33,540 nucleotides of DNA from Coleofasciculaceae cyanobacterium RL_1_1 (GCA_012033105.1 JAAUPN010000017.1:1-33540), one strand, 5' to 3'; counted from the first letter of the stretch, positions 16,327-27,300 are shown. Made by a program: numbers and translations. Notes: generated by a model from the sequence alone, not told the origin.

Positions 16327-16644
16327 TTAAAGTTTGACTTCGATGTCAACACCAGCCGGAAGGTCTAGCTTCATCAATGCATCGATCGTTTTCGATGAAG
16401 GCTGATAGATATCAATCAGGCGACGGTGCGTCCGGGTCTCAAAGTGCTCTCGGGAGTCTTTGTTGACGTGGGGCGATCGCAAAACGCAATAGATTTTCCG
16501 TTTGGTGGGCAGAGGAATCGGTCCGATCGCTGTAGCGTCTGTGCGATTGGCCGTTTCGACGATCTTGTCGCAGGAGGTGTCGAGTAAACGACGATCAAAG
16601 GCTTTGAGGCGGATACGAATTTTTTGCTGTTGGATAGCGGCCAT
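16327..16644 (-). CDS. rpsJ: 30S ribosomal protein S10
   Basis: S10 is a 30S head protein and also the NusE partner in transcription antitermination. The 105-residue sequence shows [20 protein letters not shown], the TGPIPLPT-type loop (here [20 protein letters not shown]), and [20 protein letters not shown], all invariant S10 blocks. Length is typical of cyanobacteria. It is the last gene of the str cluster on this strand, separated from tuf by about 110 bp that contain a hairpin with a short T tract. Intact. Confidence 0.97.
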   Translation of the reverse strand: MAAIQQQKIRIRLKAFDRRLLDTSCDKIVETANRTDATAIGPIPLPTKRKIYCVLRSPHVNKDSREHFETRTHRRLIDIYQPSSKTIDALMKLDLPAGVDIEVKL

Positions 16645-16691
16645 AGTTGAAGAGGCTGAGTAAATTCAGTTGTCAAGGTTCAGAGAAAAGC

Positions 16692-16723
16692 GCGGGAAAC
16701 GTCGTTAAATTGGCGTTTCCCGC
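16692..16723 (-). terminator. Hairpin after tuf
   Basis: The arms GCGGGAAACG and CGTTTCCCGC (10 bp, 12-base loop) are followed on the minus strand by GCTTTTCTC. It lies 31-62 bp downstream of the tuf stop and just before rpsJ. An intrinsic or partial terminator that lowers rpsJ expression relative to tuf is likely. Confidence 0.7.
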
Positions 16724-16753
16724 TCAGACTACCGAGTCAATCGCTGGATTGAA

Positions 16754-17968
16754 CTAGGCGAGGATTTTCGAGACGACACCCGCACCAACGGTACGACCAC
16801 CTTCACGAATTGCAAAGCGCATACCTTCTTCGATAGCAACCGGGCAGATGAGTTCAACCGTCATCTTGGTGTTGTCGCCAGGCATGATCATTTCAACACC
16901 TTCTTCGAAGGAGATGCTGCCGGTCACATCAGTTGTACGAACGTAGAACTGCGGACGGTAGCCTGGGAAAAACGGCGTGTGGCGGCCACCTTCTTCTTTG
17001 CTCAGAATGTAAACTTCTGATTCAAATTTGGTGTGCGGTTTGATCGAACCGGGCTTGGAAAGCACCATGCCACGCTCGATCATTTCTTTTTGGATACCGC
17101 GCAGGAGCAGACCCACGTTGTCACCGGCCATACCGCTGTCCAGGGTTTTCTGGAACATTTCAACACCGGTAACCGTGCTGGTTTGGGTGTCTTTGATACC
17201 GACGATTTCGATCGTGTCGCCGACTTTGATTTGACCGCGCTCAATCCGACCGGTGGCAACCGTACCACGACCGGTGATCGAGAAGACATCTTCCACAGCC
17301 ATCAGGAAGGCTTGGTCTACATCACGTTCCGGTTCCGGAATGTAAGCATCCACTTCCGACATCAGCTTAAGGATTTTGTCCGTCCAAGGGTTTTCGCCAG
17401 GACCGAGTTTCGGATTTGCTTTGAGTGCTTCAACCGCTTGCAGTGCAGAACCGGTCACGATAGGAATATCATCGCCGGGGAAGTCATATTCCGACAGCAG
17501 CTCACGAACTTCGAGTTCAACGAGTTCAAGGAGTTCTTCGTCATCCACTTGGTCTTCTTTGTTGAGGAAGACAACCAGGTGAGGAACGCCAACCTGACGC
17601 GCCAGCAGGATGTGCTCACGGGTTTGGGGCATCGGGCCATCTGCCGCCGAGACCACGAGAATACCGCCGTCCATTTGAGCAGCGCCCGTGATCATGTTTT
17701 TCACGTAGTCAGCGTGACCGGGGCAGTCTACGTGAGCATAGTGACGATCTGTGGTTTCGTACTCAACGTGAGCCGTGTTGATCGTAATACCGCGTGCTTT
17801 TTCTTCGGGAGCCGCATCGATATCTTCGTAGTTACGAGCTTTGGCTTGACCTGCTGCTGCCAACGTCATCGTGATTGCAGCGGTCAGTGTGGTTTTACCG
17901 TGGTCAACGTGACCGATCGTGCCAATGTTGACGTGGGGTTTTGTGCGTTCGAACTTTGCGCGTGCCAT
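16754..17968 (-). CDS. tuf: Translation elongation factor Tu
   Basis: EF-Tu delivers aminoacyl-tRNA to the ribosome as a GTP complex. All GTP-binding motifs are present: GHVDHGKT (G1), the switch region [25 protein letters not shown] (G3) and [10 protein letters not shown] (G4, NKxD). Domains 2 and 3 follow ([46 protein letters not shown]). The 404-residue length is within a few residues of other cyanobacterial EF-Tu. It is preceded by fusA after only 24 bp, with an AGGA-type ribosome binding site in the gap, and ends before the hairpin at 16692. Intact, and high expression is expected. Confidence 0.98.
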   Translation of the reverse strand: MARAKFERTKPHVNIGTIGHVDHGKTTLTAAITMTLAAAGQAKARNYEDIDAAPEEKARGITINTAHVEYETTDRHYAHVDCPGHADYVKNMITGAAQMDGGILVVSAADGPMPQTREHILLARQVGVPHLVVFLNKEDQVDDEELLELVELEVRELLSEYDFPGDDIPIVTGSALQAVEALKANPKLGPGENPWTDKILKLMSEVDAYIPEPERDVDQAFLMAVEDVFSITGRGTVATGRIERGQIKVGDTIEIVGIKDTQTSTVTGVEMFQKTLDSGMAGDNVGLLLRGIQKEMIERGMVLSKPGSIKPHTKFESEVYILSKEEGGRHTPFFPGYRPQFYVRTTDVTGSISFEEGVEMIMPGDNTKMTVELICPVAIEEGMRFAIREGGRTVGAGVVSKILA

Positions 17969-17992
17969 GAATGATGATTCCTTTATTCCTGA

Positions 17993-20068
17993 TTATGCGT
18001 TCCCTAGGCTTTTCGCGATGATTGTTTCAGCAACATGGCGAGGAACTTCCTCGTAGCTACTGAATTCCATCGAGAAGATGCCACGGCCCTGGGTTTTAGA
18101 CCGGATGTCGGTGGCGTATCCAAACATCTCTGCCAGAGGAACTTTAGCAGAAACTTTGGACATTGCTCGATCCGTTTCTTGCCGCTCGATATGGCCGCGG
18201 CGGGAGTTGAGGTCGCCAATGACATTGCCGATGAAATCTTCTGGAACTTCAACCTCAACGTGCATCACGGGTTCGAGTAGAACCGGCGATGCGTTGGTCG
18301 CCACCTCTCGAATTGCCATCGAACCAGCAATTTTAAATGCCATTTCGTTGGAATCGACGTCGTGGTACGACCCATCGACCAACGTCACTTTGACATCGAT
18401 CAGGGGATAGCCTGCTAGAATACCAGATTCGCAAGCTTCTTTCATACCTGTTTCTGCCGGACTGATAAATTCATGAGGAACAGATCCGCCGACAATCTTT
18501 GAGTCAAACTCAAAGCCTGTATCCCGGTCACCCGGTTCTATCTCAATGACAACATGGCCATATTGGCCTTTGCCGCCACTTTGACGGATAAATTTGCCTT
18601 CGCCTTTAGCCTTGCTGCGAATCGTTTCGCGGTATGCCACTTGGGGATTACCCACATCGGCTTCGACTTTAAATTCGCGCAGCATCCGATCGACGAGAAT
18701 TTCTAGGTGCAGTTCACCCATGCCCGCGATCACGGTCTGGTTGGTTTCGGGATCGATGCGAACTCGAAAGGTGGGATCTTCTTCGGATAGCAACTGTAGT
18801 GCTTTGCCGAGCTTCTCCATATCAGCCTTTGTACGAGGTTCAACAGCGACGGAAATCACCGGTTCAGGGATGAACAAAGATTCGAGAATGATCGGCGCAT
18901 CGTCGGTACAGATTGTATCACCGGTCAGGGTCTCCCGAAATCCGAGAACCGCTCCAAGATCTCCTGCTCGCAGCTCATCGACTTCAATCCGATCGTCGGC
19001 TTTCATGACGATCAGACGTGAAATACGCTCTTTTTTATCCTTGGTCGCGTTGTAAATGTAGCTACCTTTTTCAAGGACGCCGGAGTAAACGCGAATAAAT
19101 GTCAAACGCCCGTAGGGGTCAGACATAATTTTAAAGGCGAGCGCGGAGAGTGGCTCCTCATCCCGGCATAGGCGGGTTGCCAATTCGCCGCTCGGTAATT
19201 CCCCTTGAATGGGGGGAACTTCGATCGGCGTAGGTAAATAATCAACCACAGCATCGAGCAGGAGTTGGATACCTTTATTTTTAAAGGCTGACCCACACAA
19301 TAGTGGAACCAGATTTCCGGCCAGTGTCCCAGCTCGAATTTGGTTGATGATTTCAGCTTCGGTGAGTTCTTCACCGCTCAAGTATTTCTCAAGCAAATCA
19401 TCATCGGTTTCGGACACCATTTCGATCAGCTTTTCGCGATACTCGGTCGCTACATCGATCAGATCATCGGGAATGGCAATTTCTTCAATATCCGTCCCTA
19501 GATCATTGTTGTAGACGTAGGCGGTCATGCGGACTAGATCGACAATGCCGCGAAAATCGCCCTCGGAGCCGATCGGAATCTGGACGGGCAGCGCCGGAGC
19601 GCCTAGCCGATCGCAGATTTGTTCGTACACCTTAAAGAAGTTTGCACCGGTGCGATCCATTTTGTTCACGAACGCAATACGCGGCACGTGGTAACGATCG
19701 GCTTGGCGCCAAACCGTTTCCGATTGAGGTTGCACACCTCCGACCGAACAAAACACGGCGATCACACCATCAAGCACTCGCATCGACCGCTCAACTTCGA
19801 TCGTGAAGTCAACGTGTCCGGGTGTATCGATAATGTTGATCTGACAATCACGCCATTGGGTGGTAATCGCCGCTGCCGTGATCGTAATTCCGCGCTCACG
19901 TTCCTGCTCCATCCAATCAGTTACCGCAGTTCCTTCGTGAACCTCGCCAATCTTATGGATAATGCCGGAGTAAAACAGAATGCGTTCGGTCGTGGTTGTT
20001 TTGCCCGCGTCGATGTGTGCTGCAATGCCGATATTGCGCACGTGATCTAATGAAACCGTTCTAGGCAC
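17993..20068 (-). CDS. fusA: Translation elongation factor G
   Basis: EF-G drives ribosomal translocation and ribosome recycling. The 691-residue protein has the G-domain motifs [49 protein letters not shown] and [10 protein letters not shown], the domain III-V blocks ([38 protein letters not shown]) and the usual C-terminal [11 protein letters not shown]. It begins with GTG at 20068, supported by AGGAG seven bases upstream (CTCCT at 20075-20079 on the + strand). It sits 98 bp after rpsG and 24 bp before tuf, the classical str order. Intact. Confidence 0.98.
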   Translation of the reverse strand: MPRTVSLDHVRNIGIAAHIDAGKTTTTERILFYSGIIHKIGEVHEGTAVTDWMEQERERGITITAAAITTQWRDCQINIIDTPGHVDFTIEVERSMRVLDGVIAVFCSVGGVQPQSETVWRQADRYHVPRIAFVNKMDRTGANFFKVYEQICDRLGAPALPVQIPIGSEGDFRGIVDLVRMTAYVYNNDLGTDIEEIAIPDDLIDVATEYREKLIEMVSETDDDLLEKYLSGEELTEAEIINQIRAGTLAGNLVPLLCGSAFKNKGIQLLLDAVVDYLPTPIEVPPIQGELPSGELATRLCRDEEPLSALAFKIMSDPYGRLTFIRVYSGVLEKGSYIYNATKDKKERISRLIVMKADDRIEVDELRAGDLGAVLGFRETLTGDTICTDDAPIILESLFIPEPVISVAVEPRTKADMEKLGKALQLLSEEDPTFRVRIDPETNQTVIAGMGELHLEILVDRMLREFKVEADVGNPQVAYRETIRSKAKGEGKFIRQSGGKGQYGHVVIEIEPGDRDTGFEFDSKIVGGSVPHEFISPAETGMKEACESGILAGYPLIDVKVTLVDGSYHDVDSNEMAFKIAGSMAIREVATNASPVLLEPVMHVEVEVPEDFIGNVIGDLNSRRGHIERQETDRAMSKVSAKVPLAEMFGYATDIRSKTQGRGIFSMEFSSYEEVPRHVAETIIAKSLGNA

Positions 20069-20074
20069 GGCTAA

Positions 20075-20079
20075 CTCCT
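20075..20079 (-). promoter_or_regulatory. Shine-Dalgarno AGGAG deciding the GTG start of fusA
   Basis: AGGAG on the minus strand lies seven bases before the GTG at 20068. It confirms the non-ATG start, which also gives the expected EF-G N-terminus ([19 protein letters not shown]). Confidence 0.7.
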
Positions 20080-20166
20080 GGAGTATGGTGCGATCGCGAT
20101 CTAAAGAACGAAGCCACGAGCAAGAAGACCATGAAAATCAATTCTCGCTCGCTTTAGACGCCAAAC

Positions 20167-20637
20167 TTAGTAACGGTAGTGGGCAAACGCTTTGTTAGCC
20201 TCTGCCATACGGTGCGTTTCTTCGCGCTTGCGGATAGCATTACCCGTTTCATTCGCAGCATCCATCAGTTCATTGGCAAGCTTCATCGCCATCGTACGAC
20301 CCGAACGTTGGCGCGAGGCCGCAATCAGCCAACGCAACGCCAAGGCAGTACCCCGTTCCGAACGTACTTCCATCGGAACTTGGTAAGTTGCGCCACCGAC
20401 ACGACGAGCCTTAACTTCGACTAAGGGCGTAGCGTTACGGATCGCAGTTTCAAACTGCTCAAGCGGCTCTTCACCCGTACGCTCTTTGATCGCAGCCATC
20501 GCACCATAGACGATCGATGCGGCCAGGGACTTTTTACCGCTATACATGATACGGCGAGTCATCATCGTGACCAGACGGCTTCCGTAAACAGGGTCAGCAG
20601 GGATGACGCGCTTTTGCGCTTTTTGACGGCGAGACAT
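20167..20637 (-). CDS. rpsG: 30S ribosomal protein S7
   Basis: S7 nucleates assembly of the 30S head and lines the exit site. The 156-residue protein carries [40 protein letters not shown], the [12 protein letters not shown]-type loop ([17 protein letters not shown]) and the C-terminal [13 protein letters not shown], all typical. Intact, ATG at 20637. A small hairpin (20650-20663) lies just before the start, and the spacer to rpsL (309 bp) is longer than usual for the str operon. In enterobacteria S7 represses its own operon through the rpsL-rpsG spacer; whether that happens here is unknown. Confidence 0.97.
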   Translation of the reverse strand: MSRRQKAQKRVIPADPVYGSRLVTMMTRRIMYSGKKSLAASIVYGAMAAIKERTGEEPLEQFETAIRNATPLVEVKARRVGGATYQVPMEVRSERGTALALRWLIAASRQRSGRTMAMKLANELMDAANETGNAIRKREETHRMAEANKAFAHYRY

Positions 20638-20946
20638 AGTAGTTTAGGTTCGCGTGTTCGCGATTGTTATGAAGTCGTTAGGGGTAGGACAACATAGAAT
20701 TCCCCTGGGCTGGGTCAAGCACGGGGAAGCAACGTTATCACTGGAATTGGGAAAAGGGCGACCATCAACGCTCTAACCAGCTCTGGGCTAGTCTTGCGCG
20801 ATCGCCAGTGCAGCTTGCCTACCAATCGATGCCTTCAGCATGAAAACAGAGCGCAAGGCAACAAAATCGCTCTGCTTTCAAGGCTTCTTTAAAGTCAACG
20901 CCGCACAGGAAAACAACGGAGCAGCAATGCTCCATCACGCTGAGAA
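20638..20946 (-). other. rpsL-rpsG intercistronic region with hairpins
   Basis: A 309-bp gap with no gene. It contains the near-palindrome TGAAAACAGAGCG / CGCTCTGCTTTCA (20841-20880, one mismatch in 13), a TTCCCC/GGGGAA pair (20700-20728) and a small hairpin TCGCG-TGTT-CGCGA (20650-20663) immediately upstream of rpsG. These could form a regulatory leader for rpsG or a processing or termination site after rpsL. Confidence 0.5.
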
Positions 20947-21320
20947 TTACTCTTTCGGGCGTTTCGCGCCGTACTTGGATCGACTTTGACGTCGATCTTT
21001 AACGCCAGACGTATCGAGGGTTCCACGGACGATGTGGTAACGCACACCCGGTAGATCTTTGACACGACCACCACGCAGCATAACCACTGAGTGCTCTTGC
21101 AGGTTGTGTCCGATACCGGGAATGTAGGCGGTAACCTCAAATCCGGAAGTCAAGCGCACACGAGCCACCTTCCGCAGCGCCGAGTTCGGTTTTTGGGAGT
21201 CGTGGTGTAAACCCGAGTACAAACACCGCGACGCTGAGGACAGCTTTTAAGTGCGGGAGACTTGGTTTTCTTATGCGCTTTTTGACGCTCGCTCCGGATG
21301 AGCTGCTGGATAGTGGGCAT
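20947..21320 (-). CDS. rpsL: 30S ribosomal protein S12 (one-base frameshift in this sequence)
   Basis: S12 shapes the decoding centre. The start at 21320 reads [20 protein letters not shown] and continues [20 protein letters not shown], a perfect S12 N-terminus, up to TTPK. There the frame breaks and the rest ([20 protein letters not shown] through the invariant tail GAKRPKE) is in another frame ending at 20947. The coding strand has CCC AAAAA CCG where CCC AAAAAA CCG is expected: the run (T5 at 21190-21194 on the + strand) is one base short. Restoring it gives 124 residues, the family length. Because S12 is essential and every other residue looks normal, this is best explained as a sequencing or assembly error. 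First gene of the str cluster rpsL-rpsG-fusA-tuf-rpsJ. Confidence 0.93.
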
Positions 21321-21395
21321 GGGTTAAGACACGATGTAGGCGATGACTACTATTCAAGAAACAGTCTCTAATCGTATCGACTTTAGGGAGGTTAG

Positions 21396-22571
21396 TCAAT
21401 TTTGCGGCTTAACCGACTCCACAACACGTCCAACGGATTCCGCCATACATTCCATGCTGTAGTTTTCCTGGCAGCGTTGCCGCGCTTTTTGACCTTTCAC
21501 CTCCGATCGTTCCCAATCACCAAAGACAGCTTCAATCGCCCGTGCAATTTCGGATGGATTTTGGGGAGAGGTGAGAAAACCTGTCCCGCCTAAAATTTCT
21601 GGAATATCGCCCACCGCAGACGCAATTACCGGCTTTGCCATTGCCATTCCGTCGGTCAACTTGAGAGGAAACTGAGCCAAGGTTGCCACCGTATCCCGTT
21701 GTGGTACGACAAGGACATGAGCCGCAGAAACGACTTCTGGCATTTGGCTATAGTCAAATGTTGGCAATTTGACGATGCGATGCGACCAACGCTGCATGAG
21801 AGTTTGATCGTAGTCATCATAAGGACTGCCACCCACTAGGACTAACCGCAGATCCGGCCAATTCAACATATCAAGTGCTTCTAATACATCCTCAACACCC
21901 TTATAGGGACGTGGCGCTCCTGGAAACATTAAGACACGGAAGGGGTCAAGTCCATATTTTTTGCGGCTTTCCTCTGGATCATATAAAGCGGGATTAAATA
22001 AGGATAAATTTTTACCATTTGGAACGTAGTTTCCACCAAAGCGATCGTGTATAAAACGAGTATGAATCGTAATCGCGTCAGCACGTTTAATATATGCCTC
22101 GATCCATTTGATATACGGTGGAGAATCGGGTATTCGCAATATCCCTTGCGAACTTAAGATGTCTCGCATCAAGGTACGAATAGACGGTTGATAGCGATAA
22201 GAGTCCCCACCAAACCAACTTAGTTCCCAATCATCAATATCTAAAATAACTGGCTTTTTAGTTAAAGTCTTATGAAACAAGGCTGTTCCAAATGAACTAA
22301 TCTTAGGCTTCAGTGCATAAACTACATCACCGGATATTTTTCGATGTAGCTGCCACATAGAACTCAAGAATTGTGGATAGTTTCGTCCCGGGAAGGTATG
22401 AATTGGGTATGGAAATTGAGATAAGTCAATATTACTTTTGCCGAACAAATACCCTAACATTTCAACGCTATATCCCAAGTGTTGAAGCGCTTCAGCGAGT
22501 AGAAAAGTTCGACAGACCCAACGTCCGGCTCCTGTAGAAGCTAAATTGCCAACGATAATTGAAATTTTCAC
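21396..22571 (-). CDS. Glycosyltransferase family 4 (GT-B fold)
   Basis: A 391-residue GT-B glycosyltransferase, presumably retaining and using a nucleotide sugar. The N-terminal Rossmann half shows the gly-rich MKISIIVGNLASTGAGRWVC and AEALQHLGYSVEMLGYLFGK. The donor half has RVLMFPGAPRPYKGVEDVLE, LRLVLVGGSPYDDYDQTL and the C-terminal KLTDGMAMAKPVIASAVGDI with the family-4 EX7E-like region altered (DGMAMAKP in place of E-G-.A.G.P). Acceptor and product are unknown; exopolysaccharide or glycan synthesis is a guess. It lies 75 bp upstream of rpsL on the same strand, an unusual neighbour for the str cluster, and is noticeably more AT-rich than the ribosomal genes. ATG start at 22571. Confidence 0.85.
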   Translation of the reverse strand: MKISIIVGNLASTGAGRWVCRTFLLAEALQHLGYSVEMLGYLFGKSNIDLSQFPYPIHTFPGRNYPQFLSSMWQLHRKISGDVVYALKPKISSFGTALFHKTLTKKPVILDIDDWELSWFGGDSYRYQPSIRTLMRDILSSQGILRIPDSPPYIKWIEAYIKRADAITIHTRFIHDRFGGNYVPNGKNLSLFNPALYDPEESRKKYGLDPFRVLMFPGAPRPYKGVEDVLEALDMLNWPDLRLVLVGGSPYDDYDQTLMQRWSHRIVKLPTFDYSQMPEVVSAAHVLVVPQRDTVATLAQFPLKLTDGMAMAKPVIASAVGDIPEILGGTGFLTSPQNPSEIARAIEAVFGDWERSEVKGQKARQRCQENYSMECMAESVGRVVESVKPQN

Positions 22572-22811
22572 GACTCACCTTTTAGTACAGCAATCTCTAG
22601 GAGAACCCGGTAGGCACGTTGGCTCAGAATGGCGAACCCATAACTTGATTCTGTTTTATGATCTCGTCAACTTCGGTATCTTGAGTTGGTTTACAGGAAA
22701 AATTGGCAACTGTGTGTGTTGTCGATACCGATGGTACTGTTCAAGATTTACAGTAGTTTTAGAGCCGAGCGATTGAAATACATTTCACTGAGGCTGTATG
22801 AAAAGACGATA

Positions 22812-23174
22812 CTATGTATCGAAAGCACTGCCACAGCTACAGGTTCGCGCTGCATTGGGATTGTCAAATCGGAAACTTCCACCCATTAAGTCCTCAGAGT
22901 AGTCAATCATCAGACCCTGAAGATGATCTGCATGGCGACCCTCAATAGCAATTAATAGATCATCGATCTGCATCCGTGACCAATCGGTGGAAGTTTGGTG
23001 TTGGTCGAGAGCTTCGATCGATACAGCTTGCAAGTGGTAGACAAATTGAGCACATTCCCCGATCGCCAAGCGTAGCTGGATGCATCGGGAGGGACGGTTA
23101 CGGGTCATTCGCCGGAGTTCATGGAGTGCGCTCGGGCTTAGGTTAATGGGGATCGTAGGGCTAGCATCAATCAC
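22812..23174 (-). CDS. IscA/HesB-type iron-sulfur cluster assembly protein
   Basis: An A-type Fe-S carrier. The core signatures are INLSPSALHELRRM at the N-terminus, then LAIGECAQFVYHLQ (first conserved cysteine, residue 41), GLMIDYSEDLMGGSFRFDNP and the terminal ARTCSCGSAF, where Cys112 and Cys114 complete the cluster- or iron-binding triad. Length 120 is normal. The start used is GTG 23174; the family N-terminus usually starts close to the IxLS strand, so a few residues are uncertain. It is divergent from hetR with a 278-bp shared upstream region. The middle (HLQAVSIEALDQHQTSTDW) departs from the usual YYTMEF sequence, so it is one of the more divergent A-type members. Confidence 0.87.
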   Translation of the reverse strand: MIDASPTIPINLSPSALHELRRMTRNRPSRCIQLRLAIGECAQFVYHLQAVSIEALDQHQTSTDWSRMQIDDLLIAIEGRHADHLQGLMIDYSEDLMGGSFRFDNPNAARTCSCGSAFDT

Positions 23175-24379
<1,205 letters not shown>

Positions 24380-24437
24380 ACTCTTCCAACCTATTTTTTT
24401 TACTCAGTATTAGGTAATTTCAAATTTTTTAACTATT

Positions 24438-25589
24438 ATGGTGAACTATTTACGCCGCACAATTACGTCGCTCATTAAAAAGCTCTTACCTTGGACAGAC
24501 GGTATTACGAAAAAAATTGTAGCAAAACGCTGGCCACAAAAAACAATTACGATCTACAAGTCAAGTCTGCCAATTTGTACTGAGGATGACCTTGTCCGCA
24601 ACGGAGCGAGTGGTTCAGAAGCGTCTTTAGTTTACCTTAGTAAATATTGGACACAGGCAGGCTATGAAGTGACGATCTTTAGCCGCTGTATCGACAAGGC
24701 AGGGAATAATCGAGAAGGAATTTATGGTGGCATTCGTCATGTAGATTTCCGAAAAATAAATTGGTACGACCATTTCAGCACGTTACTTATCTGTCGAAAT
24801 CCAAGCTACTGCAAGTCTTACGTTAAAGCTGATCGACTATGGCTAGAATGGCAAGATGTGGCTTATCCAGAAGAGTATTTTGTGCCTAAATATCTCAACA
24901 TCTTTGATAAAGTCTTCGCAAAAAGCTTCTTCCAAAAAAACTTACTGCCTTGTGTGCCTGACGATAAGTTTGTTGTTATTCCGAATGGCTATGATTCGTC
25001 GATTCTTACCTTACAAGCTCAGATCCGCGAGCCGCACAAGCTGGTTTATGCTTCACGCTACTACCGAGGTCTTGAATCCCTACTGTTATATGGCTGGCCA
25101 ATTATTCATGCAGCTATCCCAGATGCAACCCTCGACTTATTTTATGGTTTTACCAAGCGCGATTATCAACAGGGCAATACAGCATGGCGTGAGCATCTTG
25201 AAAAACTGATTGCAGAATCTCCGGGTGTGACCGATTGGGGATTAGTTGGCCACAAACACCTAATGCAAGAAAAGTCAAAGGCTGCAATTCAGTATTACCC
25301 GTGTACTTACCCGGAAGTTGATTGTGTCTCCGTGCGCGAGTCGTCGATTGTCGGCTGTGTTCCTGTGACAACGGATGCATTCGTGTTTGCGGAGAAAGGG
25401 TATTGCATTAGTGTTCCCGGTGATCCTGATGATCCTGAGACCCACCGAGCGATCGCTCGTCGTGTGGTCGAACTGCTCAAGAATCCGGCAGAGCTAGATA
25501 AAATTCGGACTGAAACCCGAGCTATTGCCCAAGCGGAAACCTGGGAAAATATTGCTCAACGCTGGACTCAGTATTTACCCCCGTTGTAG
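24438..25589 (+). CDS. Putative glycosyltransferase (GT4-like)
   Basis: A 383-residue protein with the layout of a GT-B glycosyltransferase. After a basic N-terminus come KTITIYKSSLPICTEDDLVR, GSEASLVYLSKYWTQAGYEV, typical of the sugar-acceptor half, then KFVVIPNGYDSSIL (the IPNG strand common in family 4), HKLVYASRYYRGLESLLLYG and a donor-half end YPCTYPEVDCVSVRESSIVG CVPV where EVDCVSVRES carries the nucleotide-sugar glutamates (spacing E-x7-E). No membrane segment. The acceptor is unknown. It starts with ATG 58 bp after hetR, behind an AT- and T-rich stretch, and has a lower GC content than most of the window, as does the other glycosyltransferase at 21396. It is convergent with pdxA. Confidence 0.8.
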   Translation: MVNYLRRTITSLIKKLLPWTDGITKKIVAKRWPQKTITIYKSSLPICTEDDLVRNGASGSEASLVYLSKYWTQAGYEVTIFSRCIDKAGNNREGIYGGIRHVDFRKINWYDHFSTLLICRNPSYCKSYVKADRLWLEWQDVAYPEEYFVPKYLNIFDKVFAKSFFQKNLLPCVPDDKFVVIPNGYDSSILTLQAQIREPHKLVYASRYYRGLESLLLYGWPIIHAAIPDATLDLFYGFTKRDYQQGNTAWREHLEKLIAESPGVTDWGLVGHKHLMQEKSKAAIQYYPCTYPEVDCVSVRESSIVGCVPVTTDAFVFAEKGYCISVPGDPDDPETHRAIARRVVELLKNPAELDKIRTETRAIAQAETWENIAQRWTQYLPPL

Positions 25590-25663
25590 ATTAATCGTCC
25601 TATTTTTGTGATTTAGATATTGTGCTGCGGCGTCTGTTCGTTGTGGCGTAATCTGAGTGAGAT

Positions 25664-26698
25664 TTAGGTGGCTAAATCGATCGCCAGGTTGATGGCGGCG
25701 ATTGTGCTGGTCGGGTCGGCGATACCGCGTCCAGCGATGTCGAAGGCGGTGCCGTGATCGGGAGAGGTACGGATGAAGGGTAGGCCGATCGTGGTGTTGA
25801 CGGCAAGATCGAAGGCGAGCAGTTTCGTCGGGATCAAGCCTTGATCGTGGTAGAGCGCGAAATAGAGGTCATGGGCGTTAATCTGGGCGATCTCAGAGGT
25901 TGCGGTGCGATCGCCGTACCACGCTTGACCGGGTTTAACCCATAGGGTGTCAGGTGGAACCAGGCCGGTCAGGTCAGCTTGGGGATGTTTGGTGCGAGCG
26001 GTGGCTAGCCAGGTGTTCATCCAGTCGGCTTCTTCGCGACCTAGTTGACCGTTTTCGCCGCTGTGGGGATTGAGGCCAGAAATGGCGATACGTGGTCGAT
26101 CGAGGCCAAATTGATCGCGTAGGGTCTGAATGGCGAGGTCAAGTTTCCAGTCCAGTAGCTCGGGAGTTAGGGTTGTGGGAACACTGGCGAGGGGAATATG
26201 GGTGGTTGCCAATAGGGTTCGCAGTGACCAGCCGGTATGGGGAGATTTGGCGACGAACATCATGCCAAAGCGCTCGACCTGGGCGCGTTCGGCAAGCAAT
26301 TCGGTCTGACCAGGGTAGTGATGTCCTGCCGCTTTCCAGGCCGTTTTAGAAATTGGCGCGGTGACGATTCCACCGCAGGTTTGATCGAGGCAGAAGTCGA
26401 TCGCACGGTTGAGATAGGCAAAGCTGGCAGCACCACTGATCGCACTTTCGTTTCCGGACTGAATTGCAGCAAGATCAAGATCAGAGTTCAGGCTGGGTTC
26501 AATGATCGTCCAGGTTTCCAGATCCAGATCGGATTTGCTCAAATTTAAGCGTAAAGCCGTCGCTTCGAGTATCGATCGATGGCCGATCAGGATGAAATTG
26601 TCGGGCTGGTAGTGCAGTTGAGCGAATGCTTTGAGGATGACTTCAGGGCCAATGCCAGCGGGATCGCCGATCGTGATCGCAAGGGAACGGTGAGTCAT
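25664..26698 (-). CDS. pdxA: 4-hydroxythreonine-4-phosphate dehydrogenase
   Basis: PdxA oxidises 4-phosphohydroxy-L-threonine in the deoxyxylulose-5-phosphate-dependent pyridoxal phosphate pathway and needs a divalent metal. Diagnostic segments are [20 protein letters not shown] at the start, [20 protein letters not shown] with [27 protein letters not shown] (metal-binding histidine) and [20 protein letters not shown], then [20 protein letters not shown]. The preferred start is ATG 26698 ([10 protein letters not shown]), giving 344 residues; the frame extends 16 codons further to 26746. Intact, and convergent with the glycosyltransferase. It is divergent from petM with about 160 bp between starts. 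Confidence 0.95.
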   Translation of the reverse strand: MTHRSLAITIGDPAGIGPEVILKAFAQLHYQPDNFILIGHRSILEATALRLNLSKSDLDLETWTIIEPSLNSDLDLAAIQSGNESAISGAASFAYLNRAIDFCLDQTCGGIVTAPISKTAWKAAGHHYPGQTELLAERAQVERFGMMFVAKSPHTGWSLRTLLATTHIPLASVPTTLTPELLDWKLDLAIQTLRDQFGLDRPRIAISGLNPHSGENGQLGREEADWMNTWLATARTKHPQADLTGLVPPDTLWVKPGQAWYGDRTATSEIAQINAHDLYFALYHDQGLIPTKLLAFDLAVNTTIGLPFIRTSPDHGTAFDIAGRGIADPTSTIAAINLAIDLAT

Positions 26699-26861
26699 AG
26701 GTGAGGTGACAAGTTGTGACAATAGAATGGGGAGTTCGTGCAGCATCGTTAGACTTGAGCTTTACTCCCACACTTACAGACTCCAGCTTAAGATTCGACC
26801 CGACGCGCTCTATACTGATGGATGGATTTTCCGAATCAATTTATTTATACAGAGCAAACCC

Positions 26862-26963
26862 ATGGGCGCAGAAATTTTCAACATCGCTATTTTGTCCTCG
26901 ACGTTGATCATGGTCGGCCTCGGTGCTGGCTTCCTGCTGCTGAAAGTTCAAGGCAGTAAGTAG
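26862..26963 (+). CDS. petM: Cytochrome b6f complex subunit PetM (subunit VII)
   Basis: A 33-residue single-pass membrane subunit on the outside of the cytochrome b6f complex. It reads MGAEIFNIAILSSTLIMVGL followed by GAGFLLLKVQGSK, with one membrane helix at about residues 7-27 and the conserved C-terminal LLLKxQG signature of PetM. It is too short for most gene callers at default length limits. The start ATG 26862 gives the correct family length, whereas the longer open frame upstream does not resemble the family. A TATACT hexamer about 50 bp upstream (near 26811) could be a -10 box but has no clear -35 partner. Confidence 0.9.
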   Translation: MGAEIFNIAILSSTLIMVGLGAGFLLLKVQGSK

Positions 26964-27056
26964 ATGGCGGCATTGAGCCACAATTCACCAAAAAACTGGG
27001 TCTGCATCCCCGTCCTGACTTCGACAAGTTCAGTCCACCTCTAGGACGGATTTTGC

Positions 27057-27074
27057 CAGGGCAAATGCAGACTC
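27057..27074 (-). repeat. 18-bp motif GAGTCTGCATTTGCCCTG (inverted copy A)
   Basis: On the minus strand this reads GAGTCTGCATTTGCCCTG. It is the inverse partner of copy B at 27202-27219 (17 of 18 positions pair) and, through its ATGCAGAC part, also of GTCTGCAT at 27000-27007. The nearby AGGACGG (27043) pairs with CCGTCCT (27010), extending the upstream alternative. Confidence 0.75.
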
Positions 27075-27108
27075 TAGAACCTTGGCAAAACAACAGTTCA
27101 TTTGAAGC

Positions 27109-27167
27109 CTGAGCTGGTCAAAGGCTGGCGATTTTCGTAGGAAGTGGCCGCACTTCCACCAGCTCAG
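27109..27167 (+). ncRNA. Nested stem-loop core (10-bp stem enclosing a 7-bp hairpin)
   Basis: CTGAGCTGGT (27109-27118) pairs perfectly with ACCAGCTCAG (27158-27167), and directly inside its 3' arm lies GGAAGTG-GCCG-CACTTCC (27140-27157), a perfect 7-bp hairpin. The pair is enclosed by copies A and B of the 18-bp repeat, so the whole of 27057-27219 can fold as one branched RNA. I do not recognise a known RNA family; the ncRNA label is provisional. Confidence 0.4.
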
Positions 27168-27201
27168 TGCTCGAACCGCGACTTGATTTGCTATGAATAA
27201 T

Positions 27202-27219
27202 GAGTCTGCACTTGCCCTG
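27202..27219 (+). repeat. 18-bp motif GAGTCTGCACTTGCCCTG (copy B)
   Basis: Differs from copy A by one base and lies in the opposite orientation, 128 bp away. The intervening DNA holds the nested stem-loop core. Confidence 0.75.
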
Positions 27220-27249
27220 TCATAACATCCCACTGCGTCAGCTTGGTGA

Positions 27250-27268
27250 GGCATGGCGTGCCTTTTTT
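27250..27268 (+). terminator. Short hairpin followed by T6
   Basis: GGCA-TGGCG-TGCC is followed at once by TTTTTT, with the flanking A able to pair with the first T. The stem is short but the arrangement is that of an intrinsic terminator, and it would close a transcript coming from petM or from the structured region. Confidence 0.55.
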
Positions 27269-27300
27269 GCGCGATCGAGCCTAATCGGGCGTAATGATGC

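Noticed and set aside
17033-17974. A 313-residue plus-strand ORF opposite tuf
   Set aside because: It is the antisense shadow of the highly biased tuf gene and has a His/Phe/Asn-rich composition without any domain.
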